Source of the DNA: Sphingorhabdus contaminans
GTDB lineage: Bacteria; Pseudomonadota; Alphaproteobacteria; Sphingomonadales; Sphingomonadaceae
Assembly: GCF_007280415.1 (NCBI RefSeq)
Contig: NZ_VKKU01000002.1
Span: forward strand, 1,219,501-1,283,500
Reading direction: 5' to 3'
Length of the DNA: 64,000 nt
In this document: in pieces, positions 1 to 9,836 of the stretch
Numbering within the stretch: the stretch's first letter is position 1
Layout of the letters: each line of letters begins with the position of its first letter
Translations under genes and position numbers: made by a program
The notes under the pieces: model-generated
Seen by the model: only the letters and a program-made list of their open reading frames with translations
Database searches by the model: none
What the model was told of the DNA's origin: nothing

Positions 1-191
1 TATCCATGACAGGCGCGCGCCAAGTAACCGCCGTCCTTCCGTGTCCATTCACTCGCCTGTGCCACACCGGACGGAGCATCGATCTCCGCCTGTTTGATGC
101 ACTCGCTAAATTGCACTTCATCAATCGTCGGAAGAGACCCGTCGGATGCGGGAACGGCGGATTGAAAAAGGAAAAGAGGTAGCAGTATCAT
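1..191 (-). CDS. Secreted protein of unknown function, 3' end cut off by the window
   Basis: Reading the minus strand from the ATG at 191 gives an open frame to the window edge. It begins MILLPLFLFQSAVPAS, a short hydrophobic signal-like segment, and continues with a cysteine-containing stretch (FSECIKQAEIDAP). It lies 37 bases after the alpha/beta hydrolase stop on the same strand, so it is probably the last visible gene of the 3439-to-1 run. Only about 63 residues are visible, which is too few to name a family. Many secreted helical or TPR-like proteins look like this, but that is a guess. The ribosome binding site is weak. Confidence 0.55.
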   Translation of the reverse strand, partial: MILLPLFLFQSAVPASDGSLPTIDEVQFSECIKQAEIDAPSGVAQASEWTRKDGGYLARACHG

Positions 192-228
192 TGATATTCC
201 AAGATGCCAGCACGGGCAAATTTATGCG

Positions 229-978
229 TCAGAGTTTTGCAACCACATCGATCAGCAGGGCGATATCCTGATCGCGCGAAAGACGGTGGTCGCCATCCTT
301 TACCAAAAGCGTCTGCACATCGGCTGAACAAAGACCCGCCGCGAGCTTAAGCGAAATTTCCCACGGAACATCGGGATCCTGCTGTCCATGGATAAGCCGC
401 ACAGGGCAGTGGATCGCGATGTTATCTGTCAGTCGGAGATTATCTTGTCCGGACCTCCAAAAATCGTGAGTAATGACCATAGGCTCATAACCATAATCAC
501 TCGGACGTTCGATACGTCCGCTCTCGATCACAGCAGCCTTATCGGCGGCGTCAAAATCCCAATCGGTAAAATCGGGTGCGGCCGCAATACCTACAAGTGC
601 ACGGACTTGGTCACCAAGTGCTTCCGCTACCAAAAGCATTAGCCATCCGCCCATGGACGACCCGATGAGAATGATAGGCCCTGTGACGACTGCAGCGATG
701 ACCGCGCAAACATCGTCCCGCCAGACACCAAGGGTTCCCGATTCAAATTCCCCGCCACTCTCACCGCAACCGGAATAGTCCAATCGCAATATGGCGCGAC
801 CCTGAGCTTGTGCCCATGTGGCAAGCGCCTGTGCTTTGCCGCCCTGCATATCGGACATGTAGCCGGGTAAAAATACGATTGTCGGCCCCTCGCCATTTAG
901 ATGGCGATAGGCAAGGCGGGTGCCGTCCGGACGGTCTAGGAACTGGGCAGGCGGTTCGACCAGTGTCAAATCACCCAA
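229..978 (-). CDS. Alpha/beta hydrolase (ABHD10/serine aminopeptidase-like)
   Basis: A 249-residue cytoplasmic alpha/beta hydrolase, probably an esterase or thioesterase; the substrate cannot be read from sequence. The nucleophile elbow GSSMGG places the catalytic Ser at about residue 108. An acid candidate is Asp201 or Asp203 in GQQDPDVPW, and His231 lies in DGDHRLS. The N-terminal half (FLPGYMSDMQG, LDYSGCGESGG) matches the ABHD10-like proteins common in alphaproteobacteria. No signal peptide is seen. The start is uncertain: codon 1 at 978 is TTG, overlapping the DUF6356 stop by 13 bases, and a second TTG at 969 is also possible. The overlap suggests translational coupling. Confidence 0.88.
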   Translation of the reverse strand: MGDLTLVEPPAQFLDRPDGTRLAYRHLNGEGPTIVFLPGYMSDMQGGKAQALATWAQAQGRAILRLDYSGCGESGGEFESGTLGVWRDDVCAVIAAVVTGPIILIGSSMGGWLMLLVAEALGDQVRALVGIAAAPDFTDWDFDAADKAAVIESGRIERPSDYGYEPMVITHDFWRSGQDNLRLTDNIAIHCPVRLIHGQQDPDVPWEISLKLAAGLCSADVQTLLVKDGDHRLSRDQDIALLIDVVAKL

Positions 979-1220
979 TCAACGGTCAAAGTCTGCGCAA
1001 CGTCCTGCCCCTTCGCCCGGCGCTGTTCGACCATGATCGTGTTGAGACGTTTGACCGTATCGCTCCCGGACGTGATGCACATGCCCGGAATAACGGCGTG
1101 AACAAGAGCCTTCATACCACCCCAGATCATCGCGAAACCGAAGCGACTTGCAACGCCGAAATGCTCCAGATAATTTTCATCTACGCTTTTTGGGTGATCA
1201 ATGAACAGGCGGCGAAACAT
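966..1220 (-). CDS. DUF6356 family small protein
   Basis: An 84-residue protein beginning MFRRLFIDHPKSVDENY, with HFGVASRFGFAMIWGGMKALVHAVIPGMC in its middle. This pattern is typical of the uncharacterised DUF6356 proteins of Sphingomonadales. The central segment (roughly residues 20-50) is hydrophobic and could be membrane-associated, and the C-terminal part is charged (VKRLNTIMVEQRRAKG). It sits 38 bases after the M48 protease gene and overlaps the following hydrolase gene by 13 bases, so it is very likely co-transcribed with both. The function is unknown. Confidence 0.75.
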   Translation of the reverse strand: MFRRLFIDHPKSVDENYLEHFGVASRFGFAMIWGGMKALVHAVIPGMCITSGSDTVKRLNTIMVEQRRAKGQDVAQTLTVDWVI

Positions 1221-1258
1221 GGTCGGGACGGTCTCCTTTCACATGCCATAGCGCAGCG

Positions 1259-2347
1259 TCATTCAAAATCAAAGCCGAAGCCGGATTTCGCTTTGCGGTC
1301 TTGCGTGCACATGGTCTTAAGTTCGGTCCACTCGGTGGCGGTCAAGGCAGGCTTATAATTCTTGCCTTTGACTATGCTCTTTTCAAAGGCTTTCTTACGT
1401 TCGCGCGACAAAGGATGGCTCGACATATAACCGGCGATTCCCTGTCCATTGTCTCCACTCCTTGCGCTGCCGTCCAATTCCGACAATCGTTCAAAAAAGG
1501 AGGCTGTGCCAACAGGTGAGATATCTGCCTTGCCGAGCGCTTTCATTGAATGTGCGTCGGCTTCAGCTTCGGATTCTCGACTGTAACTCATCGCCAGCAT
1601 ATTGTTTACAAGCGCGCCGCTGTTTCCGTCCACGCCGCCAAGCACAACCGCAAGGCCCATCTGCCGCAACAGCGCCTGCATCACATGCTTTTCGCGCACA
1701 TGCCCGATTTCGTGGGCCAAGACTCCGGCAACTTCATCGGGCGACCGGGCTTGTTTCACCAGACCGTCGAACAAAATCACCTTGCCACCGGGCAAGGCCA
1801 CGGCATTGATCATGTCGATCTTGGCAACCTCGACCTGTAAATCTTGCGGGTTGGAATCGAGCGAACTGACCAGCTTTTTCAGGGCAGCGTCCCCTGCGGG
1901 CGTACTGCAGAAGCGTCCACCAAAATCACCTACAAGCGCATCGCCCAGTTTCTTGTCCACGCTGGATGGAATGAGCGGCGCCAGCCATTGGGGACTGAGC
2001 AGGACGACCGCAATTGCGGCAGCACTGGCCAGCGTGAAGGCAATGGTCGCCTTGCCAAGGCCCAGCCGGTCAACCCACCCGCCATATTTGCGGTGCGCAG
2101 GTAGCAGTTCGGACAATTCGGTTGGAACTGGGCCCGACAACATAAGCCGCCAGCCGTCAACATCGGCAAGGCCGTAAACATCGACATTCTCTTTGCGGGT
2201 TACATATTCGACATCGGAGAAGGAAAAAGGACCATGTCGCCTTTCGTTTTCGAGCAGGAAGAATTGCCGCCCTATGGTCTGGATTTCCACCTTCCGGCGC
2301 ACGGCGCTTCGCCCGTCATAATGCCAGACATTGAAAAACGTATCCAT
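1259..2347 (-). CDS. M48 family zinc metalloprotease, membrane-anchored
   Basis: A 362-residue membrane protease. Residues 1-95 form an N-terminal domain without a recognised function. A transmembrane segment follows at about 100-125 (TIAFTLASAAAIAVVLL). The M48 domain carries HEIGH at 212-216, supplying the two zinc His and the catalytic Glu, and SRESEAEADA at about 257-266 carries the third ligand Glu. This layout suits a periplasmic quality-control or proteolytic role like that of BepA/LoiP relatives, although it has its own N-terminal domain instead of a lipobox. It lies only 3 bases after the DUF898 gene; the DUF898-M48 pairing recurs in proteobacteria, implying a joint membrane function. 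Confidence 0.9.
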   Translation of the reverse strand: MDTFFNVWHYDGRSAVRRKVEIQTIGRQFFLLENERRHGPFSFSDVEYVTRKENVDVYGLADVDGWRLMLSGPVPTELSELLPAHRKYGGWVDRLGLGKATIAFTLASAAAIAVVLLSPQWLAPLIPSSVDKKLGDALVGDFGGRFCSTPAGDAALKKLVSSLDSNPQDLQVEVAKIDMINAVALPGGKVILFDGLVKQARSPDEVAGVLAHEIGHVREKHVMQALLRQMGLAVVLGGVDGNSGALVNNMLAMSYSRESEAEADAHSMKALGKADISPVGTASFFERLSELDGSARSGDNGQGIAGYMSSHPLSRERKKAFEKSIVKGKNYKPALTATEWTELKTMCTQDRKAKSGFGFDFE

Positions 2348-2350
2348 CGG

Positions 2351-3439
2351 TCAGATCGCACCGACATCAAAAGCATCGAGCAAACCTTCGCCATGTTTCG
2401 AAACAACTGTTTCGGACTGGGTGAGCTCATCGATGTTGATCTCGCCATAGGCTTCCATGTGGTCGACAAAGAATTTCCAATTGCGATAGGGCATGAAGAT
2501 ATAGCCGATGCCCAGCGTGCAGATGATGATCGCCATGTTGGCGAGAAAGAAAAGGATCCAATCCGGCGCACGGGCGCGAAAGTCGAATTCCAGTTGATGG
2601 AGACGCAGGCCACCCACAGCGAGACGGAAATATTTGCTGTAAAATGCAAGGGCCGCCAGTGGCAGGATGATGTAGAGGCTTAAAATGGCGAGGACGATAA
2701 TAATGCCTCCCACGGCCATACCGGCGCCACCTACTGCGCCAAGTTGGTCACCCGACGCCGCAGCAACGATGGCCATCGTAAAAATGCCTGCAACCAGCAA
2801 AAATGGCACCAAATAGAAAAGAAGATACCGCTTCATAAGCGGCTTCCAGTCCGCATTGGCTTCAAAGCGGTGCGGGCCAAAGCTCATCGCGTTCCAGCGT
2901 TCGTTCCACAAGGATATCATTGACCAGGGTACCAACAGGAAAATCGGCAACCAACCAACGAAGCTTTTCCACATATAGGAAATTCCGTAGCCAAATCCCG
3001 GATCGTCACTTCCCCCGCGAATACCGCGCCAATATGTGCGGCTCAACCGGTAGCGAAGTGCGCGGAAATAAGCGACGCCGCTCAGATAAAATAGCATTAG
3101 AAACATCACGAGCGTAATCACGCCGGCGATCAGTGTCTCCCCACGAAAAATCAGTCCCTGGGAAATGAGCTGGATGACGATCAGCGGAAGACCGAGCAGC
3201 AAGAAGACCATGATGAAGCCGATAAACAGCTCCATACCTTTGCCGGTCCATTCCAGGCGTTCGTCAATGAAGTCGGTTTGCGCCCACAGATATTCGCGTT
3301 CGCGCGTCGTTGCCCAAAAACGGTAAATGCCCAGAGTGACAATAGTCAGCAAAAGGTTGGGAAATGCAATTTTGGCGAATTCCTGCCAGCTTCCATGGAA
3401 ACGGAACGCGCTGTGGCGCTGTGTCAGGTCTTCACTCAT
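2351..3439 (-). CDS. DUF898 (YjgN family) multi-pass membrane protein
   Basis: A 362-residue inner-membrane protein of the YjgN/DUF898 family. The family signature near the N-terminus is clear (FRFHGSWQEFAKIAFPNL, then LGIYRFWATTREREYLW). Hydrophobic segments follow at intervals, with family-typical repeats such as YRLSRTYWRGIRGG and FRLAVGGLRL. The open frame extends 11 codons further upstream, but ATG at 3439 (MSEDLTQ) is preferred because GGGGGCGA lies just upstream. The function is unknown. The gene is followed after 3 bases by the M48 protease and stands 113 bases downstream of pal on the same strand. Confidence 0.88.
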   Translation of the reverse strand: MSEDLTQRHSAFRFHGSWQEFAKIAFPNLLLTIVTLGIYRFWATTREREYLWAQTDFIDERLEWTGKGMELFIGFIMVFLLLGLPLIVIQLISQGLIFRGETLIAGVITLVMFLMLFYLSGVAYFRALRYRLSRTYWRGIRGGSDDPGFGYGISYMWKSFVGWLPIFLLVPWSMISLWNERWNAMSFGPHRFEANADWKPLMKRYLLFYLVPFLLVAGIFTMAIVAAASGDQLGAVGGAGMAVGGIIIVLAILSLYIILPLAALAFYSKYFRLAVGGLRLHQLEFDFRARAPDWILFFLANMAIIICTLGIGYIFMPYRNWKFFVDHMEAYGEINIDELTQSETVVSKHGEGLLDAFDVGAI

Positions 3440-3552
3440 AAATATATCGCCCCCAAATATCCGGCAAAACATGCGCGGAAGGGCTTGGACTTGTCAAGAA
3501 AAGCAATGCCGAAGGGGCGACGCGCTTCGACAAAAGCGCGTCACCCACTCGC

Positions 3553-4083
3553 TTATTGAACGGTTACCGTCACGGCACGGCGGTTTTGGGCCCAGCTTTG
3601 TTCGTCGGATCCTAGCGCTTGCGGACGTTCTTTGCCGTAGCTGACCGTCTGGATCCGGCTGGCATCAACGCCAACGGAAATCAGATAATTCTTCGCAGAA
3701 TTTGCCCGACGCTCTCCCAATGCAAGGTTGTAATCGCGGGTACCGCGCTCGTCCGCATGACCTTCGACGGTAATGCGGGTGTTAGGATAGCGGGCAAGCC
3801 ATTGAGCCTGCCGTTGCAGGGTAGCTTGGTCTTCGGTGTCCACATTGAACCGGTCGGTGTCGAAGAAAATGCGATCGCCGAACTGGCCAACCGTTTGCAG
3901 GAAATCTTCCTGGCTTCCCGGAACAATCGCACCTGTCGTTGGCGTTGTATCGGTAGGTTGCGTTCCATAATCCGTGCCGTCGGCCGCGGGTGGCAGAACA
4001 TCCACTTTCTTTTTGCCGCAACCCGCGACGAGCGCGGTGGAAGCCAGCAATATTGCCGCCATCTTGACTGTGTTGCTTTTCAT
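3553..4083 (-). CDS. pal: Peptidoglycan-associated lipoprotein Pal
   Basis: A 176-residue outer-membrane lipoprotein of the Tol-Pal system, which tethers the outer membrane to peptidoglycan and helps it constrict at division. The signal peptide ends in a lipobox (LVAGC, lipidated Cys22). After a Pro/Thr-rich linker comes an OmpA-like domain from about residue 70 with the motif VEGHADERGTRDYNLALGE. That motif contains the Asp and Arg that bind meso-diaminopimelate. The protein ends in RRAVTVTVQ, as expected for the family. It is the last gene of ybgC-tolQRAB-pal, 50 bases after tolB. Confidence 0.97.
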   Translation of the reverse strand: MKSNTVKMAAILLASTALVAGCGKKKVDVLPPAADGTDYGTQPTDTTPTTGAIVPGSQEDFLQTVGQFGDRIFFDTDRFNVDTEDQATLQRQAQWLARYPNTRITVEGHADERGTRDYNLALGERRANSAKNYLISVGVDASRIQTVSYGKERPQALGSDEQSWAQNRRAVTVTVQ

Positions 4084-4133
4084 CAGCTTACTCCTTTTTC
4101 TCAGCCCCGCTTGTTATCCAGATAGTAACGCCC

Positions 4134-5501
4134 TTAAGGCAAAACAGGTCCCCACGCCGGATCGGAACCGTCGACTGGTGTCGGCAACTTGCGTTCGTTC
4201 GAACCGGTCAAGTCTACCTGCCATATGCTGGTTTTGCCACTTCCTTTCTCCGTGCGGAAAAACTGGATGACACGGCCATTGGGAGCCCAAGTGGGCGCCT
4301 CATCCTGCCAGCTATCGGTCAGGAGGCGTTCTCCAGAACCGTCCGGACGCATCGTGCCGACGCGAAAATCTCCCGCGATACGTGTGTAAGCAATCAAGTC
4401 GGCGCGCGGGCTCCATTCGGGTGTGGCATAACGGCCCTGACCAAAGCTGATCCGGCGCTGGTTTGTGCCGTCGGCGTTCATAACGTAAATCTGCTGGCTG
4501 CCGGAACGATCGCTTTCAAACACGATCTGACGGCCGTCGGGCGAAAAGCTTCCGCCAACATCGATGCCGGGGGAACTGGTCAGCTTTATCGGCGTGCCGT
4601 TGCCCGATGCGGAGATTTTATAAATGTCGGTGTTACCCGATACTGCCATGGAATACAGGATTGTCTGGCCATCGGGTGACCAACGTGGCGCGAAAGTCGG
4701 ATTTCGTGACTGGGTAATCAACCTCTGCCTTCCGGCATCGATATCATAAACATAGATGCGCGGGTTACCGTCGACATAGGACAGATACAGGATGGATTTG
4801 TAGTTGGGCGAGAAGCGCGGGGTCAGCGCGGTCGATTGGCCATTGGTGATGAAACGGTGGTTGGCACCGTCTGAATCCATGATGGCGAGGCGCTTGACCC
4901 GTTTGCCCTTGGGTCCTGTTTCGGCAATGTAAGCGATACGGCTGTCAAAGAAGGGCAGTTCGCCGGTGAGTTTCGAATAGATCGCATCCGCACATTTATG
5001 CGCGGCCCTGCGCCATTCACGCGGCGGCACATTAAAGCCCAAGCGGGTCGTTTCGTTGCCAAAGCCAACATCATAGAGGTAGCAGCCTACGGTCAGATTG
5101 CCGTCGCCGCCCACGCGGACGAAGCCCTGCACCAGTTGTTCGACCGGACGGGCTTTCCAATAATCAAATTGCGGTGCGGTGACTTCGGGCAGGGTAATTA
5201 CGCGCAGGCCATTGGGCCCTTGCGTTTCAAACACACCTGAGGCGCGCAGGTCGGACGAAATCACTTCTGCAATCTGCCGCCCAAGAGCGGTACTGTTGCC
5301 TGCAGGGGTGTCGGCTGGTGAAGGCGCAACGAGGGCAGGGACAGCGATAGATCGGGTTTTAGCCGTATCAAATTCGACGAGTTCCGGCTCATCAGTTGCC
5401 AGAGTAGGAACTGCCGCAGGGGCCTGCGCCTGAGCAACCACAGGCATGAGGAAAAGCGCAAAAAATGCGGCTAGTTTCAGGTGCAGATTTTTGGGCATCA
5501 T
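4134..5501 (-). CDS. tolB: Tol-Pal system periplasmic beta-propeller protein TolB
   Basis: TolB of about 455 residues, a periplasmic protein that links the Tol inner-membrane complex to Pal. A signal peptide (LKLAAFFALFLMPVVAQAQ) precedes the N-terminal domain. A six-bladed propeller follows, with repeated YL/YS...DGNPRIYVYDI, APRWSPDGQ, GSFSPDGRQIVFESDRSG and APTWAPNGR motifs. The frame could start at 5510, but AAAGGA directly abuts that ATG. It is spaced 9 bases from the ATG at 5501, so 5501 is chosen. The gene follows tolA by 27 bases. Confidence 0.97.
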   Translation of the reverse strand: MMPKNLHLKLAAFFALFLMPVVAQAQAPAAVPTLATDEPELVEFDTAKTRSIAVPALVAPSPADTPAGNSTALGRQIAEVISSDLRASGVFETQGPNGLRVITLPEVTAPQFDYWKARPVEQLVQGFVRVGGDGNLTVGCYLYDVGFGNETTRLGFNVPPREWRRAAHKCADAIYSKLTGELPFFDSRIAYIAETGPKGKRVKRLAIMDSDGANHRFITNGQSTALTPRFSPNYKSILYLSYVDGNPRIYVYDIDAGRQRLITQSRNPTFAPRWSPDGQTILYSMAVSGNTDIYKISASGNGTPIKLTSSPGIDVGGSFSPDGRQIVFESDRSGSQQIYVMNADGTNQRRISFGQGRYATPEWSPRADLIAYTRIAGDFRVGTMRPDGSGERLLTDSWQDEAPTWAPNGRVIQFFRTEKGSGKTSIWQVDLTGSNERKLPTPVDGSDPAWGPVLP

Positions 5502-5528
5502 TGTTGTCATTCCTTTGTTGCCTTGTCC

Positions 5529-6356
5529 TTACCCTGTTGCACGAAGCCGAAGTGCGTGGGTCTTCCATATATCATGATATTCCGGGTCCAGCCCCTCAAA
5601 GGGAGATGCCGCACGAACTGCCTGCAAAATACAATCTTTGAGCGGGGCTGCCTGAGGCTGGTTGCTGTCGTTGACGCCGACCTGCTTGTCAAAACGCACC
5701 GAGGTCAGGCGGCCGGATGGCTCAAGATTGAGTGTAACGAAGGTTTCGATCTTGTTGATCTCAACTCCCGAAGGCGCACAAGCGCGGACGCGGCTGCGGA
5801 TCTGGCTTGCAAGCGAGACACTGACAGACCGCCGAACCTCGGATGCCGTCTTGGCTGCCGGGGTTCCAACTGCCTTGCCTGCGCCGGGCGCCTTGCCGAT
5901 CGCGTTGATGCTGTCTTCGAAGCTTTTGCTCAGCCCGCCGGGCTTTGCAGGGGTTGTGCCTTTACCGCTTTTTGCAGGGGCGGTGTTTGTCTTTGCAGGG
6001 GGCTGCTTTACGGCCACTTTCTTGGTGGCCGCCTTTGCCGGAGGCGGCGTTTCGCGGGGCAAGGGTTTGGGTACAGGCTTGGCCTGTGGCTTTTCGACCG
6101 GCCGCTCGATCTGCATCGCAGGGCTCAGGGGTGGCTCTGCCGGTTCGGCCTCAGCGGGGGCGGGGGGTGCGGATTCTTCCTGGATTGCGTCCGGGGCAGT
6201 CGAGACTTCGGCAATCTCACCGACCAGCGAGACCGAGATGGCTTCGGGCTTGGCAATAGGTTCGGCGGACATCATCAGCCCAAGCGCCATCGCGCCCAGC
6301 AGTACGACATGGCCACCAACGGCAGCGCCTAATCCCAGTTTCTCCGCCCGGTCCAT
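5529..6356 (-). CDS. tolA: TolA-like cell-envelope protein
   Basis: A 275-residue inner-membrane-anchored energy transducer of the Tol system. One transmembrane segment lies near the N-terminus (about residues 8-30, AAVGGHVVLLGAMALGLMM). A Pro/Ala/Lys-rich region from about 55 to 160 probably spans the periplasm. The C-terminal domain (about 175-275) carries the TonB/TolA-like pattern VSLASQIRSRVRACAPSG and LNLEPSGRLTSV. It is shorter than the E. coli protein and lacks its long Ala/Lys helix, as is usual in sphingomonads. Position between tolR (11 bases) and tolB (27 bases) supports the call. Confidence 0.9.
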   Translation of the reverse strand: MDRAEKLGLGAAVGGHVVLLGAMALGLMMSAEPIAKPEAISVSLVGEIAEVSTAPDAIQEESAPPAPAEAEPAEPPLSPAMQIERPVEKPQAKPVPKPLPRETPPPAKAATKKVAVKQPPAKTNTAPAKSGKGTTPAKPGGLSKSFEDSINAIGKAPGAGKAVGTPAAKTASEVRRSVSVSLASQIRSRVRACAPSGVEINKIETFVTLNLEPSGRLTSVRFDKQVGVNDSNQPQAAPLKDCILQAVRAASPFEGLDPEYHDIWKTHALRLRATG

Positions 6357-6367
6357 CGCTTCACTAC

Positions 6368-6822
<455 letters not shown>

Positions 6823-6823
<1 letters not shown>

Positions 6824-7518
6824 CAGTTGCCGTCCCGTTCCAATTCACGGCTCAAAGTCCCGTGGAAACCGTCGGCAAAGCGGCCCATGCGCGCTTCATA
6901 CTGATTCAACCTGTGCGAAAAGCGGTTGTAGGCGATGACCGCCGGTATTGCGGCAAAAAGGCCGATTGCGGTCGCAAACAATGCCTCGGCAATTCCAGGG
7001 GCGACGACGGCTAGCGAGCTATTCTGTTCGGCGGCGATGGCTGCAAAGCTGCGCATAATGCCCCAGACCGTGCCAAATAGACCAACAAAGGGCGCGACGG
7101 ATCCTGTTGTCGCCAGAAAATTCAAGCGGTTGGCAAGCTTGTCGGTCTCCGCCGCAATTGTGGCGTCCATCGCTGTTGCCAGCCGTTCGCGCGTTCCGGC
7201 GCGGTCAATATTCCGGCCATTGGTTGAACGCCGCCATTCCGCGACCCCGGCGGTAAAGACACGCGCCAGGGGCAGGTCGCTTTTATTATGGCCGTTGTAA
7301 AAGCCGTCAATGTCGCTGCTCGCCCAAAAATCGCGCTCAAACTTTTCCGTTTGGTTGTTGATGCGGCCCATCTTCAACGTGAAACTGATGATGATCGTCC
7401 AGGCCCAAATACTGGAGAGCGCCAATCCGATAATAACGGCCTTGACCACCCAATCGGCGTCCATGAACAGGGTGATGGGCGAAAAATTTACGGCCTGTGC
7501 TGCTAAAACCAGATTCAT
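6823..7518 (-). CDS. tolQ: TolQ/ExbB-family proton-channel subunit
   Basis: TolQ, 231 residues, an inner-membrane subunit with three transmembrane helices. They are one near residues 20-45 and two in the MotA/TolQ/ExbB core (about 120-200), which includes GSVAPFVGLFGTVWGIM and the Ala-rich VVAPGIAEALFATAIGL. It forms the ion channel with TolR. The open frame runs upstream to 7572, but that overlaps ybgC. ATG at 7518 (MNLVLAAQ) has AAGGAC upstream and lies 8 bases after the ybgC stop, so it is preferred. The C-terminus ends in a charged tail. Confidence 0.96.
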
Positions 7519-7526
7519 GGGCGTCC

Positions 7527-7979
7527 TTATACTTCTTTTCGGTTCAAGATCGGCTGGAACGCTGCCACCCAATCGGCGGGTTGGCGGCGCGGTTTGCCGT
7601 CGGGGGATACGAAAGCGGCTGTGACGGTCGCTTCTACCAATATTTCACTACCGCGCGTGACTGTTTGATGAATGTCGCAACTGGCGGCGCGAACCGCCTC
7701 TACGGTGCTGACTACAACAAGCGCGTCGTCAAAATGTGCCGGACGGCGATATTTAAGTTGCATTTCGGTCACGGCATAGGCGCCTGCGCCTTCTTCATGC
7801 ACGCGCCTCTGGTCGATGCCGACGCACGCCAACATGTCCGAGCGCGCCCTTTCCATGAAGTGCAGGTAGCGCGCATGATAGACTACGCCCGAAAAATCGG
7901 TGTCCTCAAAATACACGCGGACCGCAAAATAATGCCGCGTGCCGTCAAAATGGCCTTGATAGGGTTGGGGCGGGGACAT
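7527..7979 (-). CDS. ybgC: Tol-Pal-associated acyl-CoA thioesterase YbgC
   Basis: A 150-residue hotdog-fold thioesterase. The YbgC/4-hydroxybenzoyl-CoA thioesterase active-site stretch RVYFEDTDFSGVVYHARYLHFMERARSDML is present (about residues 21-50), with the catalytic Asp in DTDFSG. In E. coli YbgC hydrolyses acyl-CoA and is linked to phospholipid metabolism. The gene sits directly ahead of tolQ, as in most proteobacteria, and 91 bases downstream of ruvB on the same strand. Confidence 0.96.
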   Translation of the reverse strand: MSPPQPYQGHFDGTRHYFAVRVYFEDTDFSGVVYHARYLHFMERARSDMLACVGIDQRRVHEEGAGAYAVTEMQLKYRRPAHFDDALVVVSTVEAVRAASCDIHQTVTRGSEILVEATVTAAFVSPDGKPRRQPADWVAAFQPILNRKEV

Positions 7980-8070
7980 CGGCCAATGGCTTACCGCAAG
8001 GATTCACAGACCGAAAGGGGGTTTGGCTTGCAAATCCTCAACTTATCGCCCGAAAGAGTCGGTCTGCCCC

Positions 8071-9096
8071 CTATTTATCAAACAACCCATCCTGCAAACC
8101 GGCAGGCGGGTTGAGACCCAGATGCTTCCATCCCGGGGCATTGAGGGCACGGCCACGTGCGGTTCGGGCAATGAGGCCGAGTTGCAACAGATAGGGTTCC
8201 ACAACATCCTCAATTGTATCGCGCGGTTCGGACAAGCCTGCGGCCAGCGCCTCGACACCGACTGGTCCGCCCCGGTATATATCGGCAATCATATGCAGAT
8301 ACCGCCGGTCCATTGTATCCAGTCCGAGGGCATCGACCTCCAACCGGTTCAGCGCGGCATCCGCAATTTTTGCGGTAACTACCGGTTCACCCGCAACATT
8401 TGCGAAGTCGCGTACACGGCGCAGTAAACGGCCGGCGATGCGGGGGGTCCCGCGTGCGCGCTTGGCAATCTCATTTGCGCCGTCGGGCGCAATGCCCAGA
8501 TCAAGCAATCGGGCGGCACGGGTAACAACCAGTTCCAGTTCGGCATGGGTATAAAAGTTTAGCCGCACGGGTATACCGAAGCGGTCACGCAAAGGTGTCG
8601 TTAGTAATCCCTGACGTGTTGTTGCACCAACAAGGGTGAAGGCGGGCAAATCGATCCGCACCGACCGCGCCGATGGCCCTTCGCCGATCATGATATCAAG
8701 GGCGCGGTCTTCCATTGCGGGATAGAGAATTTCCTCAACCACCGGACTCAGCCGGTGGATCTCGTCGATGAACAGGACATCGCCATCTTCCAAATTGGTC
8801 AGCAGCGCGGCCAGATCGCCGGATTTAGCAATGACCGGACCTGACGTGGCGCGGAATCCCACGCCCATTTCCTTGGCCACAATCTGCGCCAATGTAGTCT
8901 TGCCCAAGCCCGGTGGTCCGAAAAACAGGACATGGTCAAGGGGTTGCCCGCGACCTTTCGCTGCCTCGATAAATACCCGCAAATTATCCCGTGCCGCCGC
9001 TTGCCCCACAAATTCGGCAAGCGTCTTCGGACGCAGCGCAGCATCCATATCTTCGGGGCGCTTGTCAGGCGTGGTCAGGCGATCATCTGGGTTCAT
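8071..9096 (-). CDS. ruvB: Holliday junction branch-migration ATPase RuvB
   Basis: RuvB, 341 residues, the hexameric AAA+ motor that drives Holliday junction migration with RuvA. Visible motifs are Walker A ([13 protein letters not shown]), Walker B ([12 protein letters not shown]), sensor segment [11 protein letters not shown] and the winged-helix C-terminus ([25 protein letters not shown]). The N-terminus [12 protein letters not shown] is typical. Its ATG overlaps the ruvA stop by 4 bases (ATGA). Confidence 0.98.
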   Translation of the reverse strand: MNPDDRLTTPDKRPEDMDAALRPKTLAEFVGQAAARDNLRVFIEAAKGRGQPLDHVLFFGPPGLGKTTLAQIVAKEMGVGFRATSGPVIAKSGDLAALLTNLEDGDVLFIDEIHRLSPVVEEILYPAMEDRALDIMIGEGPSARSVRIDLPAFTLVGATTRQGLLTTPLRDRFGIPVRLNFYTHAELELVVTRAARLLDLGIAPDGANEIAKRARGTPRIAGRLLRRVRDFANVAGEPVVTAKIADAALNRLEVDALGLDTMDRRYLHMIADIYRGGPVGVEALAAGLSEPRDTIEDVVEPYLLQLGLIARTARGRALNAPGWKHLGLNPPAGLQDGLFDK

Positions 9097-9701
9097 CGTG
9101 CAGCCTTTTTCAGCGCCAATCGGACCAGAGCATCGAGCGACGCATCGGCCCCCAGTTCCTCAACCGCCGAAGCTACGGCAGTGCTCGCCTCGGCCGGTTT
9201 GAAACCCAGATTTGCAAGGGCCGACAAGGCATCGCCTGCATGGCCGCCGCTCGCCGTCCCGCTGGACATCAGTTTTGCACCGCCGCCAATGCCCGCAAGT
9301 GCGCCGACCTTATCCTTTAATTCATTGACGATCCGGCTGGCGAGTTTGGGACCAACGCCATTGGCACGCGCGACCATCGCGGCGTCGCCGCTGCCGATTG
9401 CAAGCGCGAGATCCTGAGGTTCGATGGCGGATAAAATGGCAAGGCCTACTTTCCCGCCTACGCCTTGTACGCCTGTCAAAAGGCGAAACCAGTCGCGTTC
9501 TTCGCGGGTTGCAAAGCCGATGAGGCGCATATCGTTTTCGCTAACCTGCATTTCGGTGAATACCGTAGCGAAGTCGTCGGCCTTTCCAAGCGCGGCCAAT
9601 GTCCGCGCGCTGGCCTGTACCAGATAGCCAACGCCATTTACGTCAATGACAAGATGGTCCACGCCCGTTTCGTCAATCCGGCCATACAGCTTTGCGATCA
9701 T
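9093..9701 (-). CDS. ruvA: Holliday junction DNA-binding protein RuvA
   Basis: RuvA, 202 residues, tetrameric junction-binding partner of RuvB. It opens [13 protein letters not shown] with the OB-fold segment [15 protein letters not shown] central tandem helix-hairpin-helix region follows ([18 protein letters not shown] and [20 protein letters not shown]). The C-terminal RuvB-binding domain ends [11 protein letters not shown]...[12 protein letters not shown]. The frame extends to 9737, but ATG at 9701 is preceded by AAGGGGCGGAC and gives the canonical N-terminus. Transcribed with ruvB. Confidence 0.97.
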   Translation of the reverse strand: MIAKLYGRIDETGVDHLVIDVNGVGYLVQASARTLAALGKADDFATVFTEMQVSENDMRLIGFATREERDWFRLLTGVQGVGGKVGLAILSAIEPQDLALAIGSGDAAMVARANGVGPKLASRIVNELKDKVGALAGIGGGAKLMSSGTASGGHAGDALSALANLGFKPAEASTAVASAVEELGADASLDALVRLALKKAAR

Positions 9702-9836
9702 GTCCGCCCCTTCATGCTGGACGGTTAGCGTGCCCATGACTCGAGGGCAAGAAAAAGGAGAACAAGAGGCGAACTTTACACGGCCTTTCCTTAGGCACCA
9801 AAGGAAGCTATCCGGAAGAGGGAAGCTGGGGGTCTT

